From Sutcliffiella rhizosphaerae (GTDB taxonomy: Bacteria; Bacillota; Bacilli; Bacillales; Bacillaceae_I): DNA of 64,000 nt. The stretch covers positions 62,001 to 126,000 of the forward strand of contig NZ_CAKJTJ010000005.1 of the NCBI RefSeq assembly GCF_917563925.1, written 5' to 3'. Of this stretch, positions 24,975 to 34,050 are shown in pieces. The notes under the pieces are model-generated. The model was given only the letters and a program-made list of their open reading frames with translations. It was not told where the DNA came from and searched no databases. Within the stretch, counting starts at the first letter, position 1; each line of letters opens with the position of its first letter. A program made the position numbers and the translations under genes.

Positions 24975-25677
24975 AGAGAAGGCCAAAAATAAAAGAATAG
25001 GTAGAAGATGTTTCATGACCATCCCCATGACTCTCCGGAATTAATTCCTTATATATGATATAAAGCATTGCACCAGCAGCAAAAGCAAGTCCATATGGTA
25101 CTAAAGATGAAATGAATGATGTTAAATAGAACCCAAGCATAGCCATTGGTATTTCTACAATTCCAGTAAGTGTTGCTACTACAAAAGCCTTCCATCTAGA
25201 AATTTTCTGATTTATTAAAAACAATGCTACTAAAAAACCTTCAGGAGCATTTTGCAATCCAATTGCAAATGCGATTAAGTTTCCAGTCTCCTCAGCATCT
25301 GATGCATAGCTTACACCAACAGATAATCCTTCAGGGATGTTGTGTAAAGTAATGGCAGCTATTATTAACATTGCTTTTTGATCAAAAGCAATTCCCCGTC
25401 TATTATGTTCCAAATCAATATGAGGTATAGATTTTTCTAAAAGAGTTAGAGTGAATACACCGAGTAATATACCAATTCCAAATGGTATAAACCCTCCATA
25501 TGATAATGATTCTGGAATTAAACTCATTGTAGCAGCAGCCATCATGATTCCTGCTGTAAATGCAAGAAGCGTGTCCCTAAAGCGGTGTGTCAGGGTGTTT
25601 CTTAAAAAAAGTATGGGTAATGCACCAATGCCGGTTGACATTGCAGCAAGTACACTTCCTAACAAAGCTTCGTTCAT
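24946..25677 (-). CDS. ZIP family divalent metal transporter
   Basis: This 243-residue protein has about eight hydrophobic segments. The metal-binding helices show HNIPEGLSVGVSYA and GLQNAPEGFLVALF, the two conserved ZIP motifs, and a His/Gly/Asp-rich loop (ESHGDGHETSS) precedes the last helix. ZIP proteins take up zinc, iron or manganese into the cytoplasm. It is a single gene, convergent with spo0E and sharing its 3' end; no Zur or Fur box was recognised upstream. Confidence 0.9.
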   Translation of the reverse strand: MNEALLGSVLAAMSTGIGALPILFLRNTLTHRFRDTLLAFTAGIMMAAATMSLIPESLSYGGFIPFGIGILLGVFTLTLLEKSIPHIDLEHNRRGIAFDQKAMLIIAAITLHNIPEGLSVGVSYASDAEETGNLIAFAIGLQNAPEGFLVALFLINQKISRWKAFVVATLTGIVEIPMAMLGFYLTSFISSLVPYGLAFAAGAMLYIIYKELIPESHGDGHETSSTYSFIFGLLFMILLIQIF

Positions 25678-26269
25678 AATCTATGTATTCCTTTCTAGGT
25701 TTAATCTTTCTATAGTAAATAGATTTTTTTGTTAAAAACATTATTAGTAGGACTAGTTTAAAATATCAACAATTGAACAAATCATTTACTTCCACATTAT
25801 AAAGGGGGAGGTAAATAATTTAATTAAAAAAGTAAATCTTTTATGTACTATGCATATTGTATCAATTTTATGTGCAGATACAAGCGTAAAAAACTTCTCA
25901 TAGGGATGTACCTCTTCTATTTTAAGCGAATAGATACTTACCATACTTTTTTTTCATCAACATTTAAAGTCTATTTTCCATTTATCTAAAATCGGATGAA
26001 AGTCCATCCAAAATGAAGAAAAATGACGTCTTTCATCAATCATCAGACCTTGTACTGATAAAAATCAACAGAAATTTACATAAATGACGATTAATTATTA
26101 AGAAATTGTAAATACCCGTGTAATATAACCTATAAAAATAGGATAAAGTGTAAAAAATTTTAACTATTTGTAAAAAAACTGAAAAAAATGTAGCCATTAT
26201 TAGGGAACATTCGCTATAATTTGAATTGTGTGAGAGAACACCATAAATATTCTTAGGGGGATAAACAGA
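25678..26269. other. 592-base intergenic region between ZIP transporter and phnD
   Basis: Very AT-rich. It holds an imperfect inverted repeat (25779-25793 with 25807-25821) and four TGTAA elements (26107, 26119, 26149, 26169) before a good -10 (TATAAT at 26215-26220) with no clear -35. That pattern suggests an activator-dependent promoter for the phn genes. No ORF with a ribosome site was found. Confidence 0.5.
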
Positions 26270-27232
26270 ATGAAAAAGTTTTTAACAGTATTCTTGGTTG
26301 CAATTTTAGCAATCAGCTTAGCTGCATGTGGAAGCAGTAATTCTGGAAATGGTAATTCAAATGCTACGGGTAACAGCAACACAGGCAATGACAACACTAG
26401 CGGAGAACAAGCAACAACTCCTGATAAAATTGTAATGGGGTTTGTACCTTCACAAGATTCTGAATCTATTGCAGACACTGTTGAGCCTCTTGCGAATCGT
26501 CTTGGAGAAGAACTTGGAATTGAAGTAGAAGGTCGTGTAATGACTGACTATACTGCTTTAATCGAGGCTATGGGTTCTAACCAAGTACAAGTTGGTTTCA
26601 TTCCTGCTTTTGGATATGTTTTAGCAAACGAACAATATGACGTTGAAGTTATTCTTAAATCTATGAGACGTGGAAGCGGTACTTACAAAGCACAATACGT
26701 AGTGCATGCTGATTCTGGAATTGAAACATTAGCAGACTTAGAAGGGAAAGTATGGGCATATGCTGATCCAACTTCTACTTCTGGATTCTTATTCCCAGCT
26801 TCTCAATTAATGGATGAGTTTAATATTGCAACTACACAAGACTTACAAATGGATTTCTTCTCTGATACGTTACAAACTGGTGGTCATGATACAGCTGCAA
26901 TCGCTGTATATGAAGGTGATGCAGATGTAGCAACTACATTTGATGATGTTCGTACTACACTTGAAGAAGAATATCCTGACATTTTGGAAAAATTAAAAGT
27001 TATTGGTTACACAGAAGACATTCCAAATGACACAATTTCTGTTACAAAAGAATTAGACAAAGAGCTAGTTGAAAAAATTAAAACAGTATTCTTATCTTTA
27101 AATGAAGATCCAGAAATGATTCAAATCATGAATGAAGTTTATAACTGGGATGAAATTACTACAGCTACTGATGGTGAGTACGAAGTAGTTAAAAAGACTT
27201 ACGAAAAATTCAAAGATTCCATCTCTTTCTAA
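26270..27232 (+). CDS. phnD: Phosphate/phosphonate ABC transporter substrate-binding lipoprotein
   Basis: This 320-residue lipoprotein has a signal peptide MKKFLTVFLVAILAISLAAC with lipidated Cys20, followed by a Ser/Asn/Gly linker. The mature domain reads KIVMGFVPSQDSES, AMGSNQVQVGFIPAFGYVLA, VVHADSGIETLADLEGKVWA and YADPTSTSGFLFP, the classical PhnD-type type II periplasmic-binding fold. Ligands of the family include phosphonates, phosphite and inorganic phosphate; the exact one cannot be told here. It is first in phnDCEE, with an attenuator-like hairpin after it. Confidence 0.9.
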   Translation: MKKFLTVFLVAILAISLAACGSSNSGNGNSNATGNSNTGNDNTSGEQATTPDKIVMGFVPSQDSESIADTVEPLANRLGEELGIEVEGRVMTDYTALIEAMGSNQVQVGFIPAFGYVLANEQYDVEVILKSMRRGSGTYKAQYVVHADSGIETLADLEGKVWAYADPTSTSGFLFPASQLMDEFNIATTQDLQMDFFSDTLQTGGHDTAAIAVYEGDADVATTFDDVRTTLEEEYPDILEKLKVIGYTEDIPNDTISVTKELDKELVEKIKTVFLSLNEDPEMIQIMNEVYNWDEITTATDGEYEVVKKTYEKFKDSISF

Positions 27233-27266
27233 TAAAGAGCGGAAGCAATTAAATATGCGTGCAATC

Positions 27267-27294
27267 TAGGGGGAGGTTGCTTCCCCTATTTTGT
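27267..27294 (+). terminator. Attenuator-like hairpin between phnD and phnC
   Basis: TAGGGG (27267-27272) pairs with CCCCTA (27283-27288), followed by TTTTGTT. Partial termination here would make more binding protein than transporter. Confidence 0.55.
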
Positions 27295-27328
27295 TATGTA
27301 TATCCAGTATTGAGGGGGTTACAGCGAC

Positions 27329-28102
27329 GTGATTGAATTTAAAGATGTTTCACTAGTATATCCAAATGGAACTAAAGGGTTGAAAAATGTAAATGTTACC
27401 ATTAATGAAGGTGAATTTGTTGTAATTGTAGGTTTATCAGGAGCGGGGAAATCTACTTTTATTAGAAGTATTAATCGATTGGTTACCCCGACATCAGGTG
27501 AATTAATTGTAGATAATCAAAACATTCTAACATATCGCAACACTGATCTTAGAAAATTACGGACTAAAGTGGGAATGATCTTTCAGAACTACAATTTAGT
27601 TAAAAGATCTAATGTTTTGAAAAATGTTCTTGCTGGTCGTTTAGGATATACCGGAACATTACGTTCGATGTTCAATTTATTTAAAAAAGAGGACATGGCT
27701 CTTGCTTACGAAAGCTTAAAACGTGTAAACATCGAAGAAAAACTTTATAATCGCGCTGATGAATTAAGTGGTGGACAACAACAACGTGTAAGTATAGCTC
27801 GTGTTTTAACTCAAAAGCCAAGATATATTCTGGCAGATGAGCCAGTAGCTTCTTTAGATCCACCAACCTCCCATCAAGTTATGACTTATTTAAAGAAAAT
27901 TAATAAGGAAGATAATATTACAACTATCGTAAATCTTCACTTTATTGATATGGCAATGGAATATGCAGATCGTATAATTGGGATGAGAGCAGGAGAAGTT
28001 GTGTTTGATGGACCTGTTTCTGAGGTGACTGAAAAAACCTTTGAAGAGATTTATGGTCGTGCGATTCGTGAGGACGATTTGCGCGGAGGTGTGGAAGAGT
28101 GA
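27329..28102 (+). CDS. phnC: Phosphonate-type ABC transporter ATP-binding protein
   Basis: The protein has 257 residues from a GTG start behind GAGGGGG. Walker A is GLSGAGKST, the signature is LSGGQQQRVSIARVL, Walker B is YILADEPVASLDP and the switch histidine is in TIVNLHFIDMA. The Q-loop FQNYNLVKR and the DPPTSHQVM segment are characteristic of PhnC. It energises import through the two PhnE subunits encoded next, with which it is translationally coupled (4-base overlap). Confidence 0.93.
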   Translation: MIEFKDVSLVYPNGTKGLKNVNVTINEGEFVVIVGLSGAGKSTFIRSINRLVTPTSGELIVDNQNILTYRNTDLRKLRTKVGMIFQNYNLVKRSNVLKNVLAGRLGYTGTLRSMFNLFKKEDMALAYESLKRVNIEEKLYNRADELSGGQQQRVSIARVLTQKPRYILADEPVASLDPPTSHQVMTYLKKINKEDNITTIVNLHFIDMAMEYADRIIGMRAGEVVFDGPVSEVTEKTFEEIYGRAIREDDLRGGVEE

Positions 28103-28899
28103 AGATAGAAGATAATAAAGTGGCTCCTTCACTACTTCCAGCAAAAACAAAATTTAGGTTAACCTTAATCTTTGCTGCGGTTATTGGTTTCTATATTTTA
28201 AGTACTGTTAAAACAAATGCTACACTTGGAGATCTAATAAAGGGTCTACCGAATATGTTTACGGTATTATTTAAATTTTTTCCACCTAATTTTAATGTTT
28301 TTGTGCATATTTTAAATCCATTAGCAACCACCATTCAAATGGCAATTATTGCAACTACTGTTGCAGCTTTATTATGTATCCCATTGAGCTTATTAGCAGC
28401 TCAAAACGTTACAACTAATAAATTTTTGTATACATTTGTTCGGACGATACTAAATATTTTACGTACTATTCCAGACTTAGTACTTGCAGTTATTTTTGTA
28501 GGGCTTTTTGGGATCGGTGTGTTACCAGGTATTTTAGCACTAATTATTTTTTCTTTAGGTATTTTAGCAAAATTGATAAGTGAAACAATTGAGTCTGTTG
28601 ACATGAACCCAATGGAAGCAATGAGTGCCTCAGGTGCAAACACACTTCAGAAAATTGCATTTGCCCTTGTGCCTCAAGTGTTACCTCAGTTTGTATCATT
28701 TGTATTATATGTATTTGAAATTAATATCCGTGCATCCGTAGTCCTTGGGTTAGTTGGAGCGGGTGGAATCGGGATTGTCCTTAGTCAACAATTGAAATTC
28801 TATAACTATCCAAATGCCATGTTGATTATCATTGTCATTTTTGCAATGGTTGTCATTATTGAATACATTTCAACTAAGATAAGGGAGGCGATTGTATAA
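28099..28899 (+). CDS. phnE: Phosphonate-type ABC transporter permease, first PhnE subunit
   Basis: This 266-residue permease has about six membrane helices. The GTG start overlaps the phnC stop. The binding-protein-dependent permease loop reads EAMSASGANTLQKIAFALVP, and VLGLVGAGGIGIVLSQQL near the C-terminus is typical for PhnE. It is one of two adjacent, divergent PhnE paralogs that would form a heterodimeric pore. Confidence 0.9.
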   Translation: MKIEDNKVAPSLLPAKTKFRLTLIFAAVIGFYILSTVKTNATLGDLIKGLPNMFTVLFKFFPPNFNVFVHILNPLATTIQMAIIATTVAALLCIPLSLLAAQNVTTNKFLYTFVRTILNILRTIPDLVLAVIFVGLFGIGVLPGILALIIFSLGILAKLISETIESVDMNPMEAMSASGANTLQKIAFALVPQVLPQFVSFVLYVFEINIRASVVLGLVGAGGIGIVLSQQLKFYNYPNAMLIIIVIFAMVVIIEYISTKIREAIV

Positions 28900-29696
28900 T
28901 GGAACTAATATTGCCTCCAAAAAAGAAAAAATCGCCTATTAAACTATTAAGAAATTGGGGAATATTCCTATTTCTTCTCTTGATGTATGTGTGGACCTTT
29001 GTAAGTATTGATATTAACTGGGTAAGAGCAGCTGAGAGAATGGTAAATAACTTTCAAAGAGTTATTCCAAGGCTATTTAGCCCGGAATGGTCTGCAATAG
29101 GTAAGGTTTGGTCAGCGATGGTAGAAACACTCTACATTGCTTTCGCAGGTTCATTGATGGCAGCTATTTTAGCGATCCCTCTAGGATTTTTAGCCGCTCA
29201 AAATATGACTAAAAGTAAAATCCTTACAACGTTTGGGAAGTGGATTCTTAGTGGAGTTAGGGCCTTTCCAGATTTGATTTTGGCTATCCTTTTCGTTGTT
29301 GCAGTTGGTCCAAATCCTTTTGCTGGGGTTATGGCTATTGCAATCGGTTCGACTGGAATGCTCGGGAAATTATATTCTGAAGTCCTTGAATCAATTGATA
29401 TGAATATTGTAGAAGCAATGGAAGCCAGTGGAGCAAATAAAGTTCAAATATTATTCCACGGGGTAATCCCTCAAATTATTCCGGAATTTTTATCGTATGC
29501 AATATACCGATTTGAAATTGATGTCCGTGCATCTACTATTCTAGGAATTGTTGGTGCAGGTGGTATTGGTACGCTTATCCAATTTGCGCAGATGAATCGA
29601 AATTGGGAAGAGATGGGTCTGATATTGTTAGTCATCATTATTGTTGTAACAATTATTGACTTCCTTTCTTCATCCATTAGAAAACGAATTGTATAA
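28899..29696 (+). CDS. phnE: Phosphonate-type ABC transporter permease, second PhnE subunit
   Basis: This 265-residue protein starts at an ATG that overlaps the previous stop by one base (TAATG). The EAA-like loop EAMEASGANKVQILFHGVIP and the segment TILGIVGAGGIGTLIQFA parallel those of the first PhnE. The N-terminus is longer and Lys-rich (MELILPPKKKKSPIKLLRNW). It completes the importer. A short hairpin at 29709-29737 separates it from the nucleotidase gene. Confidence 0.9.
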   Translation: MELILPPKKKKSPIKLLRNWGIFLFLLLMYVWTFVSIDINWVRAAERMVNNFQRVIPRLFSPEWSAIGKVWSAMVETLYIAFAGSLMAAILAIPLGFLAAQNMTKSKILTTFGKWILSGVRAFPDLILAILFVVAVGPNPFAGVMAIAIGSTGMLGKLYSEVLESIDMNIVEAMEASGANKVQILFHGVIPQIIPEFLSYAIYRFEIDVRASTILGIVGAGGIGTLIQFAQMNRNWEEMGLILLVIIIVVTIIDFLSSSIRKRIV

Positions 29697-29708
29697 GTGA
29701 AAATTGGA

Positions 29709-29737
29709 GGGGTTGATCTTATGATCAACTCTTTCTT
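29709..29737 (+). terminator. Terminator-like hairpin after phnE
   Basis: GTTGATC, TTAT loop, GATCAAC (29712-29729), followed by TCTTTCTT. The weak T-tract suggests partial read-through into the next gene. Confidence 0.55.
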
Positions 29738-29767
29738 ATGTTCAGCATAAAGGGAGGGAGTTTTATC

Positions 29768-31330
29768 ATGCTACGATTATCCATTGTAGAAACTAGTGAT
29801 TTACATGGTTCAATTCTGCCAATCAATTACGGTAATAATAAGTATCTACCTGCAGGGCTGGCAAAAGTATCAACATATTTAAAAGAATTACGAGAAAAGA
29901 ATCCGAACGTTCTAACAATAGATAATGGAGATCTGATTCAAGGTACACCACTTACATATCATTATGTCAAAAAGCTTTCAACTAAAGAAAATCCAATGAT
30001 AAAAGTGTTAAATCATCTTCAATATGATGCTGCCGTTATTGGAAACCACGAATTTAACTATGGTGATGCTATTCTAAAACAAGCAGTCAATTCTTCTGAC
30101 TTTCCTTGGTTATCCGCCAATATTCTTGAAGAAGAAACGGGAGTGCCTTTTTTGGGAAAGCCCTATATAATTAAAGTAGTAGAAGATGTAAGGATTGTTA
30201 TTCTAGGTGTAACTACTCACTATATTCCAAATTGGGAAAATCCAGAACATATTAAAGGGTTATCATTTGAAGATGCTTATGAGTCCACTAAGAAATGGGT
30301 CAACTTTATTCAAATAAACGAAAATCCAGATTTATTGGTCGTTAGCTACCACGGTGGGTTTGAGCGGGATCCCTTATCAGGGCAGCAAACAGAAACACTA
30401 ACTGGGGAAAATCAAGGATATAAAATGTGCAAAGAAATTAGCGGGATTGATGTTCTATTAACTGGACATCAGCACCGAAAGATCGCAACAAAAATAAATG
30501 GTGTTTTAGTTCTTCAACCTGGTGTAAGTGGAAATATAGTTGGTCAGGCGGATATTACGTTAGATAAAAGAAATGGGAAATGGGAAGTAATTCGCAAAGA
30601 AGCTTCATTAGTTTCACTTGATGAAGTTAGTCCAGATCAAGAGGTAATCGAGATAATTAAAGAATACGAACAAGCAACACAGATGTGGCTTGATAAGCCA
30701 ATTGGAAAGATAAAAGGAGATATGTCCATGTCTAATGCTCAAGAAATTCGGACAAGGGATCACGCGCTAATAGAATTTATCAACAAAGTTCAAATGCATG
30801 TTTCCGGAGCAACAATTTCCAATACCGCATTATTTCACAACAATGCACTAGGATTTCCTAGTGATGTCACAATGAGAGATATTGTATCTAATTATATATA
30901 TCCAAACACTTTAAAGGTAATAAAAATCACAGGGCAGGATATAAAAGATGCATTGGAACGTTCTGCAACTTATTTTATTATCAATTCAGATGGCAAATTA
31001 GATGTTAATCCTTCTTTTACCACACCTAAGCCACAGCATTATAATTATGATATGTGGGAGGGAATTGACTACATACTTGATATAAGTAAACCGGTTGGAG
31101 AAAGAGTGATTAAACTAGAAAGAAATGAATGCGTTTTGGACTTGAGTAAAGAATATGAAGTAGTCATGAACAATTATCGCGCTGGTGGCGGTGGGGATTA
31201 TATCATGTACAAAAATAAGCCCGTCATAAAGGATATCCCAATGGATATGTCTGAGCTGATTGCTAATTACATTCTAGAAAAACGAGAAATAGAAGCAACT
31301 GTCAATAATAACTGGAAAATTATTTGGTAG
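29768..31330 (+). CDS. Metallophosphoesterase / 5'-nucleotidase family enzyme, cytoplasmic
   Basis: The protein has 520 residues from the ATG at 29768 (AGGGAGGGAG upstream). The N-terminal calcineurin-like domain carries ETSDLHGS, DNGDLIQGTP, IGNHEFNYG, VSYHGGFE and LTGHQHR. The C-terminal ~200 residues are the 5'-nucleotidase substrate domain (RDIVSNYIYPNTLKVIKITG). Most relatives are exported, but this one has no signal peptide or anchor, so it should act inside the cell. Its location directly after phnDCEE suggests it processes an imported phosphorylated compound such as a nucleotide or cyclic nucleotide; this is inference. Confidence 0.85.
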   Translation: MLRLSIVETSDLHGSILPINYGNNKYLPAGLAKVSTYLKELREKNPNVLTIDNGDLIQGTPLTYHYVKKLSTKENPMIKVLNHLQYDAAVIGNHEFNYGDAILKQAVNSSDFPWLSANILEEETGVPFLGKPYIIKVVEDVRIVILGVTTHYIPNWENPEHIKGLSFEDAYESTKKWVNFIQINENPDLLVVSYHGGFERDPLSGQQTETLTGENQGYKMCKEISGIDVLLTGHQHRKIATKINGVLVLQPGVSGNIVGQADITLDKRNGKWEVIRKEASLVSLDEVSPDQEVIEIIKEYEQATQMWLDKPIGKIKGDMSMSNAQEIRTRDHALIEFINKVQMHVSGATISNTALFHNNALGFPSDVTMRDIVSNYIYPNTLKVIKITGQDIKDALERSATYFIINSDGKLDVNPSFTTPKPQHYNYDMWEGIDYILDISKPVGERVIKLERNECVLDLSKEYEVVMNNYRAGGGGDYIMYKNKPVIKDIPMDMSELIANYILEKREIEATVNNNWKIIW

Positions 31331-31344
31331 TTTTTCTGAGATAA

Positions 31345-31378
31345 TTGACTAACTTAGATTATTGCATTAACATTAGTC
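31345..31378 (+). promoter_or_regulatory. Predicted promoter with flanking GACTAA/TTAGTC arms, MarR gene
   Basis: TTGACT (31345-31350), 17-base spacer, TAACAT (31368-31373). GACTAA (31347-31352) and TTAGTC (31373-31378) form an inverted repeat across the promoter, a possible autoregulatory site. Confidence 0.35.
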
Positions 31379-31410
31379 TTAATTCAAGATATTTGAAAAG
31401 GAATGAAAAT

Positions 31411-31869
31411 ATGATGGCAGAAAGAATGGAACTGGACACGTCCCTTAAATTATTCATTGTACTTTCCCGTGCTTTCCGGGCAATCAATGACCAAGCTAAT
31501 AAATCTATACAGTCCTTTGAGTTGAACCCTACTGAATTTGCGGTACTTGAACTACTATATCATAAAGGAGATCAGCCTCTTCAACAGATTGGCGGAAAAA
31601 TCCTTTTAGCAAGTGGTAGTATTACCTATGTGGTCGATAAATTAGAAGGAAAGGGACTTCTTGCTAGAAAGGCCTGTCCAAAGGATCGACGGGTCACATA
31701 TGCCCATATTACAGACAAAGGAAAAGAATTGCTTAAGGAGATATTTCCTAAACATGAAGAACACATTCATACTCTCTTAGGTGGATTATCTCAAGAAGAA
31801 AAAAAAGAAGCGATTGAATTAATTAAAAAGCTTGGACTATATGTACAGCCGATAACAGATCAGTCTTAA
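31411..31869 (+). CDS. MarR family transcriptional regulator, MhqR-like
   Basis: The protein has 152 residues from the ATG at 31411 (AAAGGAATG upstream); a second ATG follows at once, and an upstream frame extension has no ribosome site. The winged helix reads LNPTEFAVLELLYHKGDQPL, LASGSITYVVDKLEGKGL and the wing CPKDRRVTYAHIT. This closely resembles B. subtilis MhqR (YkvE), the repressor of quinone-resistance genes, which lies in the same chromosomal region. No mhq-type enzyme gene is adjacent, so targets must be elsewhere. The symbol is withheld because the match is from memory. Confidence 0.8.
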   Translation: MMAERMELDTSLKLFIVLSRAFRAINDQANKSIQSFELNPTEFAVLELLYHKGDQPLQQIGGKILLASGSITYVVDKLEGKGLLARKACPKDRRVTYAHITDKGKELLKEIFPKHEEHIHTLLGGLSQEEKKEAIELIKKLGLYVQPITDQS

Positions 31870-32005
31870 AAAATTTTAAATTAAAGTTCATTGCTATTCG
31901 CTTCCCATAATGTATTTCGCAATATAAGGTATTCTTTTTTTCTTTCCAAGTGCGTGACTATTAACTTACTTGCGATTTCTGGTAAGGATTATGATTGCCC
32001 TATTG

Positions 32006-32036
32006 AACCGACTTTTCTATAAAAGTCGGTTTTTTC
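32006..32036 (+). terminator. Terminator of the MarR gene
   Basis: AACCGACTTTT, CTAT loop, AAAAGTCGGTT and a T-run. Confidence 0.9.
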
Positions 32037-32093
32037 ACATTCAGTAAATGTTATGGGAAAAAATACTTATAAGTTAGAGGTTTTGAGTAACTT

Positions 32094-32101
32094 TTGTCGA
32101 A
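32094..32101 (+). promoter_or_regulatory. Possible Spo0A box upstream of the oligopeptidase gene
   Basis: TTGTCGAA matches the 0A-box core 41 bases before the start codon. It is a single short match; no spaced second box was found. Confidence 0.25.
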
Positions 32102-32141
32102 TGTCTTTATGATGAATCTGTTATAAAGGGGAAATTACGAA

Positions 32142-33836
32142 ATGAAATTTGAAGAGTTTGTATATACTCGTCCTAAAATGGATGAGGTAGAAGAAAAGTT
32201 TATGGCTGCACTTAATACATTTAAATCCGCTGAATCTGTGGAATTTCAGGAAGATGCAATAAGAGTGATTAATGATATTCGAAATCAGCTAAGTACGGAA
32301 TTTAATCTTGTATATATTCGCCATTCGATTAACACGAATGATGAATATTATAAAGAGGAACAGGATTTTCTAGATGAAATAGAACCTTTGACAAAAGCAT
32401 TGGATACTAAGTTTTATAAAGCGCTTATCGAATCTCCTTTCCGCAACGAACTTGAGACTAAATGGGGAAAACAGCTTTTTGCATTAGCGCAGTGCGAATT
32501 GAAAACGTTCGATGATTCAATTATTGAGTACTTGCAACAAGAAAATAAATTAACAACCAAATATTCAAAGTTAATTGCATCTGCAAAAATAAATTTCCGT
32601 GATCAAGAATTGACTCTTGCACAATTGGATCCATATACAGAGGAAGATAACCGTGATATAAGAAAAGAAGCAGTTGAAGCAAAATTTGGCTTTTTCAAAG
32701 AAAATCAGGAACAATTTGATAACATTTTTGACGAATTAGTAAAAATACGTACAAAAATCGCGCAAAAACTTGGCTATAAAAATTTTGTGGAACTTGGTTA
32801 TGCTCGAATGACAAGGACTGACTACAATGCAGAAATGGTGTCAAAATTCCGTGAGCAAGTAAAGGAATTCATTGTCCCCCTTGCATCGAGTCTTCGTAAA
32901 AAGCAGCAGGAGCGCATTGGTGTTAACTCTTTGAAGTTTTATGACGAAGGGTATAATTTCAAGACCGGAAATGCTAAACCTAAAGGTTCTCCAGAGTGGA
33001 TCATTGAAAATGGAAAAAAGATGTATGAAGAACTTTCTAATGAGACAAACGAATTTTTCCAATTTATGATTGATAGGAATCTAATGGATCTCGTTGCTAA
33101 AAAAGGTAAAGAAGCAGGGGGATATTGTACATACATCCCAAATTATAAAACACCATTTATATTTTCTAACTTTAACGGCACGAGTGGAGACATAGACGTT
33201 CTGACACATGAAGCAGGACATGCTTTTCAAGTATATATGAGTCGTGATTTTGAAGTGCCAGAATATAATTGGCCTACCTATGAAGCATGTGAAATTCATT
33301 CCATGAGTATGGAATTTTTCACATGGCCTTGGATGGACCTGTTTTTTGAAGATGAAACAGAAAAATATAAGTTTGCCCATTTATGTAGTGCTATTATTTT
33401 CCTTCCATATGGAGTAGCGGTTGATGAATTTCAACATTTTATTTATGAAAACCCTGAAGCTTCTCCGGCAGAGAGAAATAAGGCATGGAGCGATTTAGAA
33501 AAAAAATATTTGCCTCACAGAGATTATGACGGCAATCCTTACTTGGAATCAGGTGGATTTTGGCAGCGTCAAGGGCATATATACCAAAGTCCGTTTTATT
33601 ATATTGATTATACACTTGCACAAATTTGTGCCCTTCAATATTGGAAACTGGCAGTTGAAAATCAAGAAAAAGCATGGGAATCCTACCTCAACCTCTGCAA
33701 ACAGGGAGGCAGTAAATCCTTTACAGAGCTTGTTAAAGTGGCTGGATTAAGGTCTCCTTTCGAAGATGGATGTGTAAAATCGGTTGTAGATGAAATAGAG
33801 GCATACTTGAATGAAGTAGATGATAAATCACTTTAA
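32142..33836 (+). CDS. M3 family oligoendopeptidase
   Basis: This 564-residue cytoplasmic zinc peptidase starts behind AAAGGGGAAA. The metal site is HEAGH with His356 first (LTHEAGHAFQVYMSR) and a downstream Glu in EIHSMSMEFFTWPWMD. The N-terminal helical region and the FNGTSGDIDVLTHE segment are typical of the M3B oligoendopeptidase F-like subgroup found in Bacillus. It degrades short peptides inside the cell; relatives can affect signalling peptides of sporulation and competence. It is a single gene with its own terminator. Confidence 0.92.
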   Translation: MKFEEFVYTRPKMDEVEEKFMAALNTFKSAESVEFQEDAIRVINDIRNQLSTEFNLVYIRHSINTNDEYYKEEQDFLDEIEPLTKALDTKFYKALIESPFRNELETKWGKQLFALAQCELKTFDDSIIEYLQQENKLTTKYSKLIASAKINFRDQELTLAQLDPYTEEDNRDIRKEAVEAKFGFFKENQEQFDNIFDELVKIRTKIAQKLGYKNFVELGYARMTRTDYNAEMVSKFREQVKEFIVPLASSLRKKQQERIGVNSLKFYDEGYNFKTGNAKPKGSPEWIIENGKKMYEELSNETNEFFQFMIDRNLMDLVAKKGKEAGGYCTYIPNYKTPFIFSNFNGTSGDIDVLTHEAGHAFQVYMSRDFEVPEYNWPTYEACEIHSMSMEFFTWPWMDLFFEDETEKYKFAHLCSAIIFLPYGVAVDEFQHFIYENPEASPAERNKAWSDLEKKYLPHRDYDGNPYLESGGFWQRQGHIYQSPFYYIDYTLAQICALQYWKLAVENQEKAWESYLNLCKQGGSKSFTELVKVAGLRSPFEDGCVKSVVDEIEAYLNEVDDKSL

Positions 33837-33842
33837 TTAGAT

Positions 33843-33875
33843 AAAAGCTGTCGTGCAATTTACGACAGCTTTTAT
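33843..33875 (+). terminator. Terminator of the oligoendopeptidase gene
   Basis: AAAAGCTGTCGT, short loop, ACGACAGCTTTTA with T-rich 3' side. Confidence 0.85.
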
Positions 33876-34050
33876 TATATAGATATTTCTTTCCCTTTTA
33901 GGACTAATTTTGTAGAATAGAGAAGATATAGTATAACCAATCCCAAAAAAGTTATTCATTCATTAATTAGAAAAAAGCGGTACGATATATAGATGATTGA
34001 ATGAAAATACTAACATAAACTTGATTAGTTACAGAGAAAGAAGGGCTACC

